DNA of 64,000 nucleotides from Polytrichum commune (lineage: Eukaryota > Streptophyta > Polytrichopsida > Polytrichales > Polytrichaceae). Below are positions 38,401 through 49,324 of this stretch, in pieces. The stretch is from the NCBI GenBank assembly GCA_950295325.1, contig OX485806.1:51517169-51581168 (forward strand), in the 5' to 3' direction. A program made the translations under genes and the position numbers. Position 1 is the first letter of the stretch; every line of letters begins with the position of its first letter. Below the pieces are notes generated by a model. It did no database searches, was not told the origin of the DNA, and saw only the letters and a program-made list of their open reading frames with translations.

Positions 38401-38417
38401 AGTATTACATTTAGTGC
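35410..38417. other. Intergenic DNA, mostly AT-rich
   Basis: No gene is recognised. A 30-bp palindrome is listed separately. The part before 38418 may include the leader of the retroelement whose gag follows, but I could not find an LTR pair. Confidence 0.5.
36143..36172. repeat. Perfect 30-bp palindrome
   Basis: Two 15-base arms, AAAGAGCATCAAACC and its exact complement, meet without a spacer at the CCGG centre. It could form a cruciform or be a dimeric protein-binding site; no gene context supports either. Confidence 0.9.
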
Positions 38418-39755
38418 ATGGTGAGGACTAGGAGACAATATTATCCATCCCCCTCACCAATTGACTTTGACAACGAGGAGGTTGAAGACGAGAAACCTTT
38501 GGCGGACCCCAACGAGGCGTTTCAACCTATTTCGATGTTGGAGATTGCTCAAATGACACAATTTTTAATTGCGTGCAGTTGGGGAGGACATGAAGGACGA
38601 TCATCAGAGTGGAGGTTGGTATTGATTCTTCAGGGGGATCACATGCATTCCACTTAATGAGTGAAAGCTCCGTTTTTGGACATAGACTTATAAGCGGAGA
38701 CAAAGGTGCCATGTTTTCAACGATTGGTACGCATTTGAGCTTCTCCTTCAACATTTGAAACATGAGACGCTCCAAAACTACGAGAAATGGACTGCAAATC
38801 ATGTGGCCCAACTCCTCAGAATGGAGGAAAACTGGGTTCGCCGAGTCGCATTAATTACGGCATTGAAGGAAGATGTGATTATAGATGTGCCTTATGTCCA
38901 AGATTATGATATCTTGGACACGAAACCCAAAACGCCATTGGACAAAGGTTCTGTCAATGGAAGGGCAGATCCCATGTCATTAATGTCTAAGGAACCAATG
39001 CATTATTTATCGAGGTTGGCCTAAGTTATGCAAGCTGCTATAGATGCTCTTGGAACTCCTCCTCATTTGGACCTTTTACATGAAATGGTCCAGTACCTCG
39101 AGTTGGAGTACGGGGGCATTTGTCGGGACCGGATACAAAAAATCCAAGATTTCCGAAAGGAAAATGATGATATACCCAAAACCATGTACACGAGACTAGC
39201 ACAGTTTGCACGACAGACGGGATGTGCTTTTACACAATAGCAACTCGTCCATCTGTTTGGTTCCAAACATGACAAGAGGGTGTGAGAGTTGGTCTATTCC
39301 TCGTTATTACAAGTGTTTACACTTGTGGGGCGTATCGACAACGCAATTTGCATCAAAGAAACGGCAAACTCGCCTTAACAATGGATACCAAACACTCCAA
39401 GCCAAAATTAAAGAAGTAGCCAAAACATGTGCATGTGCAAAGAAGTTTGGCTAAGACAGAGGCCAATCCAACTCTTCATTGTTGGAAATGTCGGAAGGAT
39501 GGCCACGACAAGAAGGATTGTCCTGATTCCAAACTGAAGAACAGCAAGGAGAAGGCCAAAAATCCTTTTCAGGGTAAGAACCCCCAAGAGAAGCCAAAAC
39601 GGAAGACATTGCGGTGCACTCACTACAATCAAATCAACCACAATGTTGATCACTGCTTTGAGCTTCACCCGGAATTAAGAGCGTTTTTCTCTGCGAGCGA
39701 CTTTTCTACACCTCAGAAGAATAACTCGCTCCAAGCTCAAATGGATGAGCTTTAG
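38418..39755 (+). pseudogene. LTR-retrotransposon gag with two zinc knuckles (decayed)
   Basis: The region 38755-39237 is one frame broken by stop codons, giving NYEKWTANHVAQLLRMEENW, then LLHEMVQYLELEYGG and KTMYTRLAQFARQTG, a gag-like helical segment. After a frameshift, 39429-39755 encodes CWKCRKDGHDKKDC, a canonical CX2CX4HX4C knuckle, then a lysine-rich linker, then CTHYNQINHNVDHCFELHPE, a second knuckle in which one cysteine is tyrosine. Knuckle plus LHPE is common in plant gypsy-type gag. No LTRs or pol were identified with certainty. Confidence 0.8.
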
Positions 39756-40300
39756 GAGCAAATGAAGCAGCTAATCGCTTCTTCAGCCCAAGTTGCTAAA
39801 AATTGTGCTTCCGTAGGTCGGGGGCAAGTATTTCAACCTTCACAATATTCCAATACGACCCATTTTTCTACAAAGCCTAAGGAGCATTGGTGGAAGCGGT
39901 AGCCATCTGTTCACAGACTACGGGAAATATTGATGTTTCCCAAATTATTGTTATGGCTAGACCCCCTCAAATATGTCATGCGGGGCCGATAGACTCTATA
40001 GGCCAAGAGCAATTTCCTATGTTATTTGGTGTGGCTGAGGATTCCCCCCATTGGAAATGACTATTTTTTTCTTCTTTAAAATCCGGGAATTCCAATTCGA
40101 AAGAGTTGGTTCACACCTTAGTTAGAAAGGTATTGCAGATACCTATCTTTCTAGGTATGGACCTAATGGCCCCATGTTTTCAACCTGCTAAAATTCTTCA
40201 TATGGCTAGGGGGATTTTAAAAGGCACAGAGATGATGCCTTCGCTCCACATGGCTAAGAGGTGGCCGCTTATGAAGTTTCTCATTAACTGATAGCATTGC
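39756..40300 (+). pseudogene. Possible protease region after gag
   Basis: Frames continue with a glutamine-rich linker and, near 40106-40170, HTLVRKVLQIPIFLGMDL, which loosely recalls the protease-to-RT stretch of retroelements. The active-site motif is not found. This is a weak call from position after gag. Confidence 0.3.
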
Positions 40301-40819
40301 AAGCCAAGCTAGTTGAGCCTTTGCAGAACAAGAATTAGCAGATATGCATTCATCTCATACTGTACAAACACACTTCAGGTTGGGAGCAGCTATGCTTTCT
40401 GAAGTTGCTGCCATGCCCGCTTGTGAATGATAAAACCTTACTTCAGGCGTTGTACGACTCGCCAACTATTCAGGGTGATTGTTGTTTCTTGTACAGGTAG
40501 TTATGCTCGGATCCGAGGCTTGCTTTGTTTGTTGATTTGGGATTGAAAATTTCAGAATGTTATGTGCACATTTGTTTGTTCTCGGCCATTTCAGGATTTC
40601 CTAAGGGCACATGTAGGCGCTAGGGGAAGAACCCTCGGATCCGAGGCCTCTTTTGTGTGTAAGTTTGTGCTTGAAATTTCAGAATGTTATGTGCACATTT
40701 GTTTGTTCTTGGCCATTTGTGGATTTCCTAAGGGCACATGTCGGAGCTAGGGGTAGAGGCCTCGGATCCGAGGCCTCTTTTGTTTGTTGATTAAGGATTG
40801 AAAATTTCAGAATGTTATG

Positions 40820-41821
40820 TGTGAGGCCAAACCTACCACCCTTAAGCGTCCTAGTCCGGGTGATGGTTTTGAGAATCACATGTGTCATACCAAAGCTCGT
40901 CATAACATGGAATGTACTTCCATCTCAATAAGCTCCCAACTCACTTGAAATCATGATGCTTTATTAATGGTAGTCTCTTGAATAGGTAGAGCATTGGCCT
41001 TCTCAAGGGTCGACCAACTACTACATTTAACATTACTAAGTCCCTTACAAGTCTCTATGAATTCTACTAATTCCACTAATCCTTCTACTAATTCCCACAC
41101 AACTCTAATTCTAAAATTCAATTCTATGAGAGGAACAACAAGAGGGAGAGAGAGAGAAGGAGAGGGGAAGGGAGAGGGTAAGGAGGCCTTGTATGAACCT
41201 CTTCCCTTTACCCACACTCCCCTCTCATTACAACATGCTCATGTGCCCACACACATGTGTGCACCCACACGTGCAAGATGGAAGAGCGCGAAGGAAGAGA
41301 GAGTGAATAAGAACACAAGTGAGTGAAGAAGATGAGAGAAATGAATATATAGGGGAAGGGAAGGGGTGAGCACCCCTCAAAGCTCAAGATAAGCCCCTCG
41401 ATCCTCTCCTACTTCGTAGGCTCTTATCATATCCGCTAAATAAGCCCCTCGATCCTCTCTTACTTCGTAGGCTCTTATCATATCCGCTAAATAAGCCCCT
41501 CGATCCTCTCTTACTTCGTAGGCTCTTATCCTATCCGCTAAACTTTCAACTCCTAAACCAACAAGATGGATCCCAATTCAAATATTTAAACTCAAGGAGC
41601 TCCCCTTGGTCCACCACATGTTACACTCACCTAACCAAAGAACTTCTTTCATGCCGCTAAGCTTTTAATTAAATACACCACATAAGCCTAAGGCCTAAAT
41701 ATAACTTCACACCAAGCCTCACTCTTTTTATATTTTTGAGAATAATCATAAAACATCAAAATATAACTCCTAATGGTTTCAAAGGGTTAATAACACATGT
41801 GGGCACCATTTTGGGCTCACA
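40820..41821 (-). mobile_element. Family B solo LTR inside the tandem array
   Basis: A 1002-bp LTR with plus-strand ends TGTGAGGCC and GGGCTCACA is flanked by perfect TTATG duplications (40815-40819 and 41822-41826). Sense orientation is minus, judged from the copies at 45779 and 55150 that adjoin integrase. It interrupts one 127-bp unit. It contains a purine-rich stretch at 41139-41183 and a 51-bp triplication. Confidence 0.95.
41389..41541 (+). repeat. 51-bp unit repeated three times
   Basis: Three near-identical units start ATAAGCCCCTCGATCCTCTC at 41389, 41440 and 41491. They lie inside the family B solo LTR and were not seen in its other copies. Confidence 0.95.
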
Positions 41822-43457
41822 TTATGTGTACATTTGTTTGCTCTCGACCATTTCTAGATTTCCTAAGGGCACATGTACGAGCTATGGGAAGAGGCCTCGG
41901 ATCCGAGGCCTCTTTTGTTTGTTGATTTGGGATTGAAAATTTCAGAAGGTTACGTGCAGATTTGTTTGCTCTCAGCCATTTGTGGATTTCATAAGGGCAC
42001 ATGTACGAGCTAGGGGAAGAGGCCTCGGATGAGAGGCCTCGTTTGTTTGTAGGTTTCAGATTGAAATTTTAGAATGTTATGTGTACATTTGTTTGCTCTC
42101 GACCAATTCTACATTTTCTAAGGGCACATGTACGAGCTATGGGAAGAGGCCTCGGATCCGAGGCCTCTTTCGTTTGTTGATTTGGACTGAAAATTTCAGA
42201 ATGTTATGTGCACATTTGTTTGCTCTCGGCCATTTCGGGATTTCCTAAGGGCACATGTGAGAGCTAGGGGAAGAGGCCTCGGATCTGAGGACTCTTTTGT
42301 ATGTAAGTTTGTGCTCGAAATTTCAGAATGTTATGTGCAGATTTGTTTGCTCTCGGCCATTTGTGGATTTCCTAAGGGCACATGTATGAGCTAGGGGAAG
42401 AGGCCTCGGATGAGAGGCCTCGTTTGTTTGTAGGTTTCAGATTGAAATTTTAGAATGTTATGTGCACATTTGTTTGCTCTCCGCCATTTATGGATTCCCT
42501 AAGGGCACATGTACGAGCTAGGGGAAGAGGCCTCGCATTCGAGGCCTCTTTTGTTTGTTGATTTGGGATTGAAAATTTTAGAAGGTTACGTGCACATTTG
42601 TTTGCTATCGGCCATTTCGGGATTTCCTAAGGGTACATGTACGAGCTAGGGGAAGAGGCCTCGGATCCAAGGCCTCTTTTGTATGTAAGTTTGTGCTTGA
42701 AATTTCAAAATGTTAGGTGCACATTTGTTTGCTTTTGGCCATTTGTGGATTTCCCAAGGGCACATGTAGGAGCTAGGGCAAGAGGCCTCGGATCCGAGGC
42801 CTCGTTTGTTTGTAGGTTTCGGATTGAAATTTCAGAATGTTATGTGCACATTTGTTTGGTCTCGGCCATTTTAGGATTTCCTAAGGGCACATGTACGAGC
42901 TAGGGGTAGAGGCCTCGGATCCGAGGCCTTTTTTGTTTGTTGATTTGGGATTGAAATTTCCGGAATGTTATGTGCACATTTGTTTGGTCTCGGCCATTTC
43001 TGGATTCCCTAAGGGCACATGTACGAGCTAGGGGAAGAGGCCTTGGATCCGATGCCTCTTTGTGTGAAAGTTCTTGCTTTGGAAATTTACATGTTAGGTG
43101 TACATGAGTTCGCTACTTAATTTTGCTCTCAGCCTTGTCTTGTTTTGCTAAGTGGATATGTTTGAGGTAATGGAGGAGGCCTCGGATTTGAGGCCTCCTC
43201 TTTGAGACCCTTCATGACTCTGGCTCGGCCTTGCTTTTTCTTTCAGGAGTTTCTTTTATTTACAATGGCGAGGACCTCTTTGACACTTGTATCTCATCAT
43301 AATGCCAGATATGAATGTGGTTGGTTCTTGTTTGTCTCCAATTGATAATTATATTGCTTTGTGTTCAAACTAATTTGGGAGTTATTTTTTTGATAGTTAC
43401 TAAGATATTGGTAACTTGTATGTGTTCTCATTAGATTGTTCATTGGGAAGGTCTAAT

Positions 43458-45465
43458 ATGGTTTCATGTTCTGAGGGTTCTCAATCTTTTGAGGTTGCGG
43501 AGGAGCAACATCAATCTGCAGAGGACGTTAATATTGCTGTCCCCGCGGTCGAAGTTGAGGCCGCCCAGGTTGAGAGTGCCAATTCGCAAGGCCAAATGCA
43601 GGGAGAGGTGATGTCTATTGGACATGATACCGTCGTTGCTGTTGCCGACACGGATCCTGTTGTGTGTGACCTTGAGCTCGGCAAATCACAAAATGAGGAC
43701 TCGAACGGCGTTATCCAACGCCTCCGTATTAAGCCCACCAGTAAGTCCCGCTTCTCCATTCCCTTGTGCCGCTTGCGAGTCCTCCCTCTTGTCCGTCCAA
43801 TCAGCGAGGTAGAGGTGCAGTATTTGGAATGTGAATTTGTTATGGGATACCAAGAGGGAGATCGGGTAATATACGTTTTGGTTTTCAACGACATTCCCGT
43901 AGACCTCTCGGTTTCCCCTGCCATTATGGCCTCATGGAGCCCTCTATAGCAAGAGGCATCCGCGGAATTCGATGTCAAGCTGAAGGAGGATCCCGATATT
44001 GCACATCTCTATGGGAAGATGTTCTTCGTGTGAGAAGGAAATCATCGACTTACAACATGGTGGAGGGATATCAACAACAACCACGCCGACGACAAGAGTT
44101 GGCATGTCTCGGTGGATTGTATTGTGGTTGATCCCAGGGGATGCACCGGTATCTTCCTCAACGCAATGAACAACATTAATTGGTAAGTGTACTTTTTTTT
44201 GGTTGATTTCCTCCGTTCTTTTCATTGGCCGATTCTCAGGTCTACCGAGCATGATTACGTGAAGGGGAACATTCTTGCCAAGTTTTTTCGAATTTGTACG
44301 TTTGGGAGGTTGGAGTTATCGACGTTCAAAGATCTCATCTCTCCTGCTGACTAGAAAAATGCGAGATGATTAAGGAGAGTCGCCCTACTTGGTACACTCC
44401 CACCGCAGATGTTTTCGTCAAATTCCTTTATAAGGTATGATTTTGCATTTTGTCTTTTCCATTTTCCGATTTGCATTCCATTTTGCATTTCCATGCCGAT
44501 TGCATTTGCTCTCAAGGTCATTTTGTGTAGAGAGACATTTCGGCTCAAGCTGACCTTGCAGTGAGGCATTACCGTGAAACCACTCCGGTTGCCGAGAGGA
44601 CTACTACTGAGATTTGGAATGTCATGACCAAGGCCCAGGAAAGGACGATCAAGAGTATTAGGGCACGCACATTTGAAACATATATCTCGGTCACATACTC
44701 GGACAATGGGGAGGACTCCTTTCACAAGGTATCCATTCTTCACTTCCATGTGTGTCTTCATTTGAATAATCCTTTCATTTGTGTACCCTCGTGAACTCAT
44801 TTCATTTTTTTGGACGTGCGCAGATTTTTATTCCTCTTGTTTCATATCTAATTTCATTATCTTTGTCCTTCATTTCAGTTGGAGAGAAAATATCGGTCCA
44901 GATTGAATCATTTCAGGACGACCTCACCGTCGATATCGATTGGCACGTATAAGAGACTATATTGCGCCCTCGTGAGTATGTTGATCATTGGAGGATTCTC
45001 CTTTGGAACAGAGCCTTCAAACCTTACCTCGGCAATAAGCCTGACATCCCCTTTGCCAAAGGTGATAACCTCTTGGAGTTTGAGGAGGGTGCTCTGGCTA
45101 TCAAACGCGTGGTCTATCGGTAATGCACTTATGCTCTATTTTTGCTCTTCATGTTTTACTCTTGTGCACTTCATTTCTTACATTCTTACACTCCATATCA
45201 TGCTCTTTCCCATGGTTATCTTACTTTTTTGTAGTTATATGATGAGAAAGTTGGTTGCAAAGAATGCATTGGCATCATCTTCCTTGCCCACCTACCTCTT
45301 GGACTATGTGAACGTGTTTTCTAGCCTCTGCGTGTACATGACCACGCAAACAACCAAATTTCTTGCGTCTTACTTACAGGCTGGGGGATGGTATTTGGAT
45401 TGTTCGGGACGATTTGTGTCTGGGGAAGAGAAACCTCTTTTTGCCAGCCTAGTGAATAGTGCTCC
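43458..45465 (+). pseudogene. ParB-like domain protein family, copy 2 (five decayed exons)
   Basis: Exons, from frames and GT-AG sites, are about 43458-44182, 44240-44434, 44531-44728, 44879-45119 and 45235-45465. Exon 1 has an acidic, disordered start and then VFNDIPVDLSVSP and, after two stops, GKMFF-(stop)-EGNHRLTTWWRDI. The IPVD...(W)EGNHRL pattern resembles the ParB/Srx fold (usually I-V-D/L...DGHHR). Both stops (TAG at 43947, TGA at 44032) sit where TGG would fit. Exon 2 has a one-base loss in an A-run and exon 4 a stop. Exons 3-5 match copy 1 at 1-1297. Exon 5 is cut at about 45465 by retrotransposon sequence, so no methyltransferase part is kept. No function is expected from this copy. 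Confidence 0.55.
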
Positions 45466-45719
45466 CGAGGGCTATCCAACGCCGAAGGAAAATCACCTTC
45501 GACAAACGATACAAGAAGAGGGCACTAATACGAGGTATGATGGTGATGATTCAGGATGCCAGAAAGCTTGACTTTCCGGATAAATTTGATGTATGTTGGA
45601 TGGGGCCTTATCTGGTTAGAGAGGTGTTCACTAACAACTCGCTTCAATTGGAGACGTTGAATGGCGAGAGCTTCCCCACGCGTATGGTGGGAAGTCGGTG
45701 CAAGGAGTATCGTACGTGA
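45466..45719 (+). pseudogene. Ty3/gypsy integrase C-terminus, family B
   Basis: The frame gives ITFDKRYKKRALIRGMMVM, IQDARKLDFPDKFDVCWMGP and LETLNGESFPTRMVGSRCKE. This is the usual end of gypsy pol, with its small barrel domain (W-GPY-V). The matching segment lies on the minus strand at 58348-58530. Here it is fused directly to the ParB-like exon. Confidence 0.85.
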
Positions 45720-45778
45720 TTGACAACTTGCATGCGGAGCAAGAGATTCGGGATCCATCCCCCGATGGTCGCCAATTA

Positions 45779-47428
45779 TGTGAGCCCAAATTGGTACTCA
45801 CAATTTTTAATTAACTTAACAACATGCTCAAATGTGGAGGTTGTCAATGGGGTGTAAGGGGTTGGACACATGAGAGATGGGGTGAGTGGAGTTTAGTTAT
45901 TATTGAATTAATTTATATGTTTGTTAGGGTGATGGCCGATTGAAGTCTCTAAGCAAAGACATGCGGAGGGCAGTAGGTATTAAAAGTTGGCTTGGATTAA
46001 TTTAGGATTGGTGTGGGTGCAAGGTTGGAGTTGGTTGAAGAGAACAAGAAAAATTAAATAGAGTGAAGTAGTTTATTTTTAAGGGTCAAGGTTCTTTAGG
46101 CTTAACGGAGTGAATTTAGTTTTGTTAGAATGAAGGGGAACTGGTTAAGAAAGGAAAGGGATACCAAGTGCTATCCATTCTAGGGTGTGAAGGCTGCCGA
46201 GAAGGGTCGACCAACGGACAGGGTTAGGCTCGGTCTGTTATCGTTGCTGGATTTCCGATGGCCAGGAAGGGGGTCCGGCAACAAGGCGGCGTCTCTCTGG
46301 TATTCTCTCTCTCTCTCTCTATAGGGTTGGGACGGCTAAGGAGGTGCCGAAGGATTGCGGCGTCAAGGTACGCTGGCGAGGTTAGATCAAAGGAAAAGGG
46401 GGAGGATTAAACGACGAGCAAGTTAGGGACGTAATGCGGGAGGGGAGAGGACCCAATGCCGCAACAAGACTTGCATTGAATGGAATCTGGGGGGAACAGT
46501 TGGGTCCGAAGAAACTGGCTTGGGCTGAAGGAGGATTCATATAGGCCGAAGCTCAAAATCTGCCATACTGGGTCGCTTCAGAACCCGAAGCAATCACACC
46601 GAGATGGATACCAGACTACCCACATTGCAGATGGACGGGAAAAGTGTAGAGAGAAGAGCGGGCATGGAGCACTGATTTTCAATTCATTATTAGACTGTTC
46701 GGGTTGAACATGGGGAGCGAGGTGGATGGCAGCCCAATGGCCTCCACATCAATACTCTCTTCACCAATGCTAGAAGCAGGGGAGGAAAAAGCAGGTCGAA
46801 ATTGTGACTTCTTGGCTTGAGGGATCTATACTGGCAGGCATCCAGGGAGTAAGAAGTAAAACTCTTACCTCGCAATCAGAGGCGTGTGAGGTTGGACAGT
46901 CGGCCGAGCGCATGGCCAGTAGCTGGTGGACGTGAGAACAGGGGAGGGTAAGGCGATAGTTGACCTCTCGAGGGCAAGCAGAGGGTAGAAGTTGGAGGCA
47001 GAGGCAACGACTAGATGACTGAAGGGAAGAGTTGGAGGAGAGGCCAGCGTGGGTTCGGTTGAGCTTGACCCAGGGTCACGGGGACAGAGGCTTGGCCAAT
47101 GCTGGATTTATGCTGAAGCACTTAGGCAGTAGCTAATTAAACTCATATTAGTTAGGGCAGGGTAGATTAATTGTGAGTAATCAGGTTATTAGCCCAACGC
47201 TAAAAGGATTAACCAGTAGGTTTGACTTGGATTGGGAAGGGTTAATGTCAAGGCCAAGGGAAGTTTAGCATTTCTTAATGCTCAATCTCTTGGTCCCATG
47301 GAATAAAGTTATATGCATTATCTTTAACGTGGAGCCTAAAGGTTGGAAGAAAGTTGCCCAATTAAGTGTGAGCCAAATAACCCCAACCGGACTAGGACGC
47401 TTAAGGGAGGGGGAGTTTAGGCCTCACA
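45779..47428 (+). repeat. Family B LTR (1650 bp)
   Basis: It starts TGTGAGCCC and ends GCCTCACA. Integrase sequence comes before it and a primer-binding site after it, so it lies between two internal regions. It contains a CT-run at 46303-46320. The short frames inside it carry no recognised motif. Confidence 0.85.
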
Positions 47429-47432
47429 TAAA

Positions 47433-47449
47433 TGGTGCGTCCGCCGGGA
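47433..47449 (+). other. Primer-binding site after the family B LTR
   Basis: TGGTGCGTCCGCCGGGA starts four bases after the LTR end. It has the form of a tRNA 3'-end complement (TGG...GGGA), but I cannot name the tRNA. Confidence 0.65.
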
Positions 47450-47926
47450 GTGAAGCGGGACTAAGAGACAAGACTTGGAGGCGATTAGGCAAGACTTGGA
47501 GGCACGACCCTGTGAGAGAGGTTGGAGCACTTGGGGAATGGTAAGTGTTCACATTGATTTTTGAGTTTGAGTTCGATTAGATTAGTTTCATCCCGATTCT
47601 TTCCTTGGAATGAATTGCATTGTGAATTATGCAATTTTGTTTTGAGGAAGGAGCACGGCTAAGGTATGTCCTAAACTTTCTTGGGAATGGCATAAGAATC
47701 TCACACTAATAGGATGCGCACTTAGCTCACGAAACTTTTAAAGGGAGAATTAAATTTAGGAAAAATCAACTTCGACATTCACCTTGGGGTGAGTCTCCAA
47801 GCTAAGGGATTTTTGAATTTGATGAATAGATTAGAATTGTTAGTTTAGAGTTGTGGTGTTGATGTCGCCTTGAGTCACGGTCGAGGGTGAGTGCTAACGT
47901 GCAGGGAAGGACGAATTGTTTAAGGT
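47450..47926 (+). other. Retrotransposon leader fragment
   Basis: Non-coding DNA between the primer site and the MULE relic, as expected of a 5' leader. It contains a 16-bp direct repeat around AGACTTGGAGGC (47468 and 47490). Confidence 0.5.
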
Positions 47927-48352
47927 ATGGTATTCTTCAAAGTGAATTCATTAAACCTCAACCACGTCATGGCTAGGCATGGAATTCCCAAGCCTCACTT
48001 CAAAGGATTCATGGCGGACAGTGCGCAAGCCAATTGGTATGCCGTCAGGATTGTCTACGGGTCCGGAGATCCAAAGGTTCCCATCGATGGGCGCGAGAAA
48101 ACCTGCTACTTCGATTGGACCCAGTCTTTGGAGAAACACACCAAACTCTATATCAAGCACGACTTGCAAGACCAACACAAGCGTCTCTGCCTCAAGTATT
48201 GCAACGCATCCTCTATGCTTGAGACAGAGACGAGGTACCTCGCCATCAAGGCCTAGTGGGCTTCGTCTAATTGTACTTCCGAGGAGGGGTTGAAACACCT
48301 TCAACTTTGGCTAGCCTTCTGGCACTTTTGATATCGACAATGGGGTGGCTTC
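47927..48352 (+). pseudogene. MULE-type transposase, N-terminal half
   Basis: The frame carries HFKGFMADSAQANWYAVRIV, then CYFDWTQSLEKHTKLYI, then WHFRYRQWGGF. The MADSAQANW block resembles the second catalytic aspartate region of Mutator-like transposases (tDgxxA...). One stop occurs at 48254-48256, where TGG would fit. The coding sequence is split at 48352 by a family A solo LTR and resumes at 49325. Confidence 0.7.
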
Positions 48353-49324
48353 TGTCGCGCACCTCTTCATGAGGAGTGCCCAAAACACCATGGGCACAAG
48401 GGGGACCCCGAAGTGACACCCGGGACTTGTGGCGCTGTTGGTGAGAGGGCCCAAGTGATCCTAGTGTGGGTGAGGGCCCCGGGCGTTGGGAACGCCTCCC
48501 ACCCACGGAGACTAGGAGGCACGAGGGTCAAGCCATTAGCTATGCGTAGCTCATGGCGTCTTGATTCCATAATGCTCAAGAACACCTCAATCGAGGGTGT
48601 GAGCTAGGAGTTATGGCCATTTGAGTGGGGCGCTGTCCCGGGACAGCGCCCTGGTACAGCAGTGCCTGGGAGTGATTCCCGGGACTGCCAAGGTTCAAAT
48701 AGGCATAACTTCGTCTATACTTGCCTGAATGGGGCAAGTGAGTAGTCCATCAACATCTACGTGAAGCGTAGATGAAGATGAAGTGGTTGCTTGTTGGCAT
48801 GAGACATCATACAAGGAAGTTATGATGGTTTGAAGCTGCTCGGGGCTTCTAGGCCCAGCAGCTAAGGCAAAATGTCTACTTGGCCCCAACTCTTGGTAGA
48901 GAGACAAGAGGTTTCTTGACGGTGGGGTAGGGGCCCCGCGTAGAGTCCTAGAGGCTTATATGGGTGAGGTGGTGTGGCCTCACCCACCTGAGGCCGAACG
49001 GCACGGCCTCCATGGGCTTTGGCCCATTGTGAGGCCATAGTTGCCTAGTATGCTTCGGGTTGTTGTAGTGTTGCTCCGGCAATGCGATGATCAACATTTG
49101 ATTGGACTTCCAAGGATGGAAGTCCACATGTGGAAATGGGTTACGGATTAAGGGGTGAGTCCCGAATGCAAAGTAGGAGGGTTGGTTCCCTCTTATGAAC
49201 TATAAGGTCCGGGGTAGGAGGAGCTAACCATTAACATGGCGGTATGCGAAGGGTTAGCACTCGTAACCTTTGCTAGGAATGGAAATTGGTAAGATTGTGA
49301 AGGGGACTAGCAAGGGTTGCAACA
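48353..49324 (+). mobile_element. Family A solo LTR inside the MULE transposase
   Basis: A 972-bp LTR, TGTCGC...GCAACA, has GCTTC (48348-48352) and ACTTC (49325-49329) as near-perfect target duplications. Removing it joins WGGF to the next residues of the transposase. It contains a perfect 24-bp palindrome at 48628-48651. Confidence 0.93.

Larger units (their letters stand above)
40505..43200 (+). repeat. Tandem array, about 127-bp unit with palindromic core
   Basis: About 13 units are present, three before and ten after the solo LTR at 40820-41821. Each has TATGTGCACATTTGTTTG, CCTAAGGGCACATGTA, and a core palindrome built on GGCCTCGGATCCGAGGCC. The unit is about 127 bp. The spacer after the core comes in three forms: a (TTGTTGATTTGGGATTG), b (GTAAGTTTGTGCTTG) and c (GTAGGTTTCAGATTG). 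From 42170 they run a-b-c-a-b-c-a-(b), a 381-bp higher-order unit. Short frames such as 42637-42903 come from the repeat and are not genes. Confidence 0.93.

Noticed and set aside
42637-42903. 88-residue open frame in the 127-bp array, and similar frames at 40562 and 42206
   Set aside because: They are translations of the repeat units and appear again in neighbouring units.
43511-43978. 155-residue minus-strand frame opposite the ParB-like exon
   Set aside because: It is the shadow of the plus-strand exon, whose frame continues into a recognisable domain and aligns with the other copy's exon series.
46303-46320. CT-run as a promoter element
   Set aside because: It is a simple repeat inside the family B LTR, and no transcription evidence can be drawn from the sequence alone.
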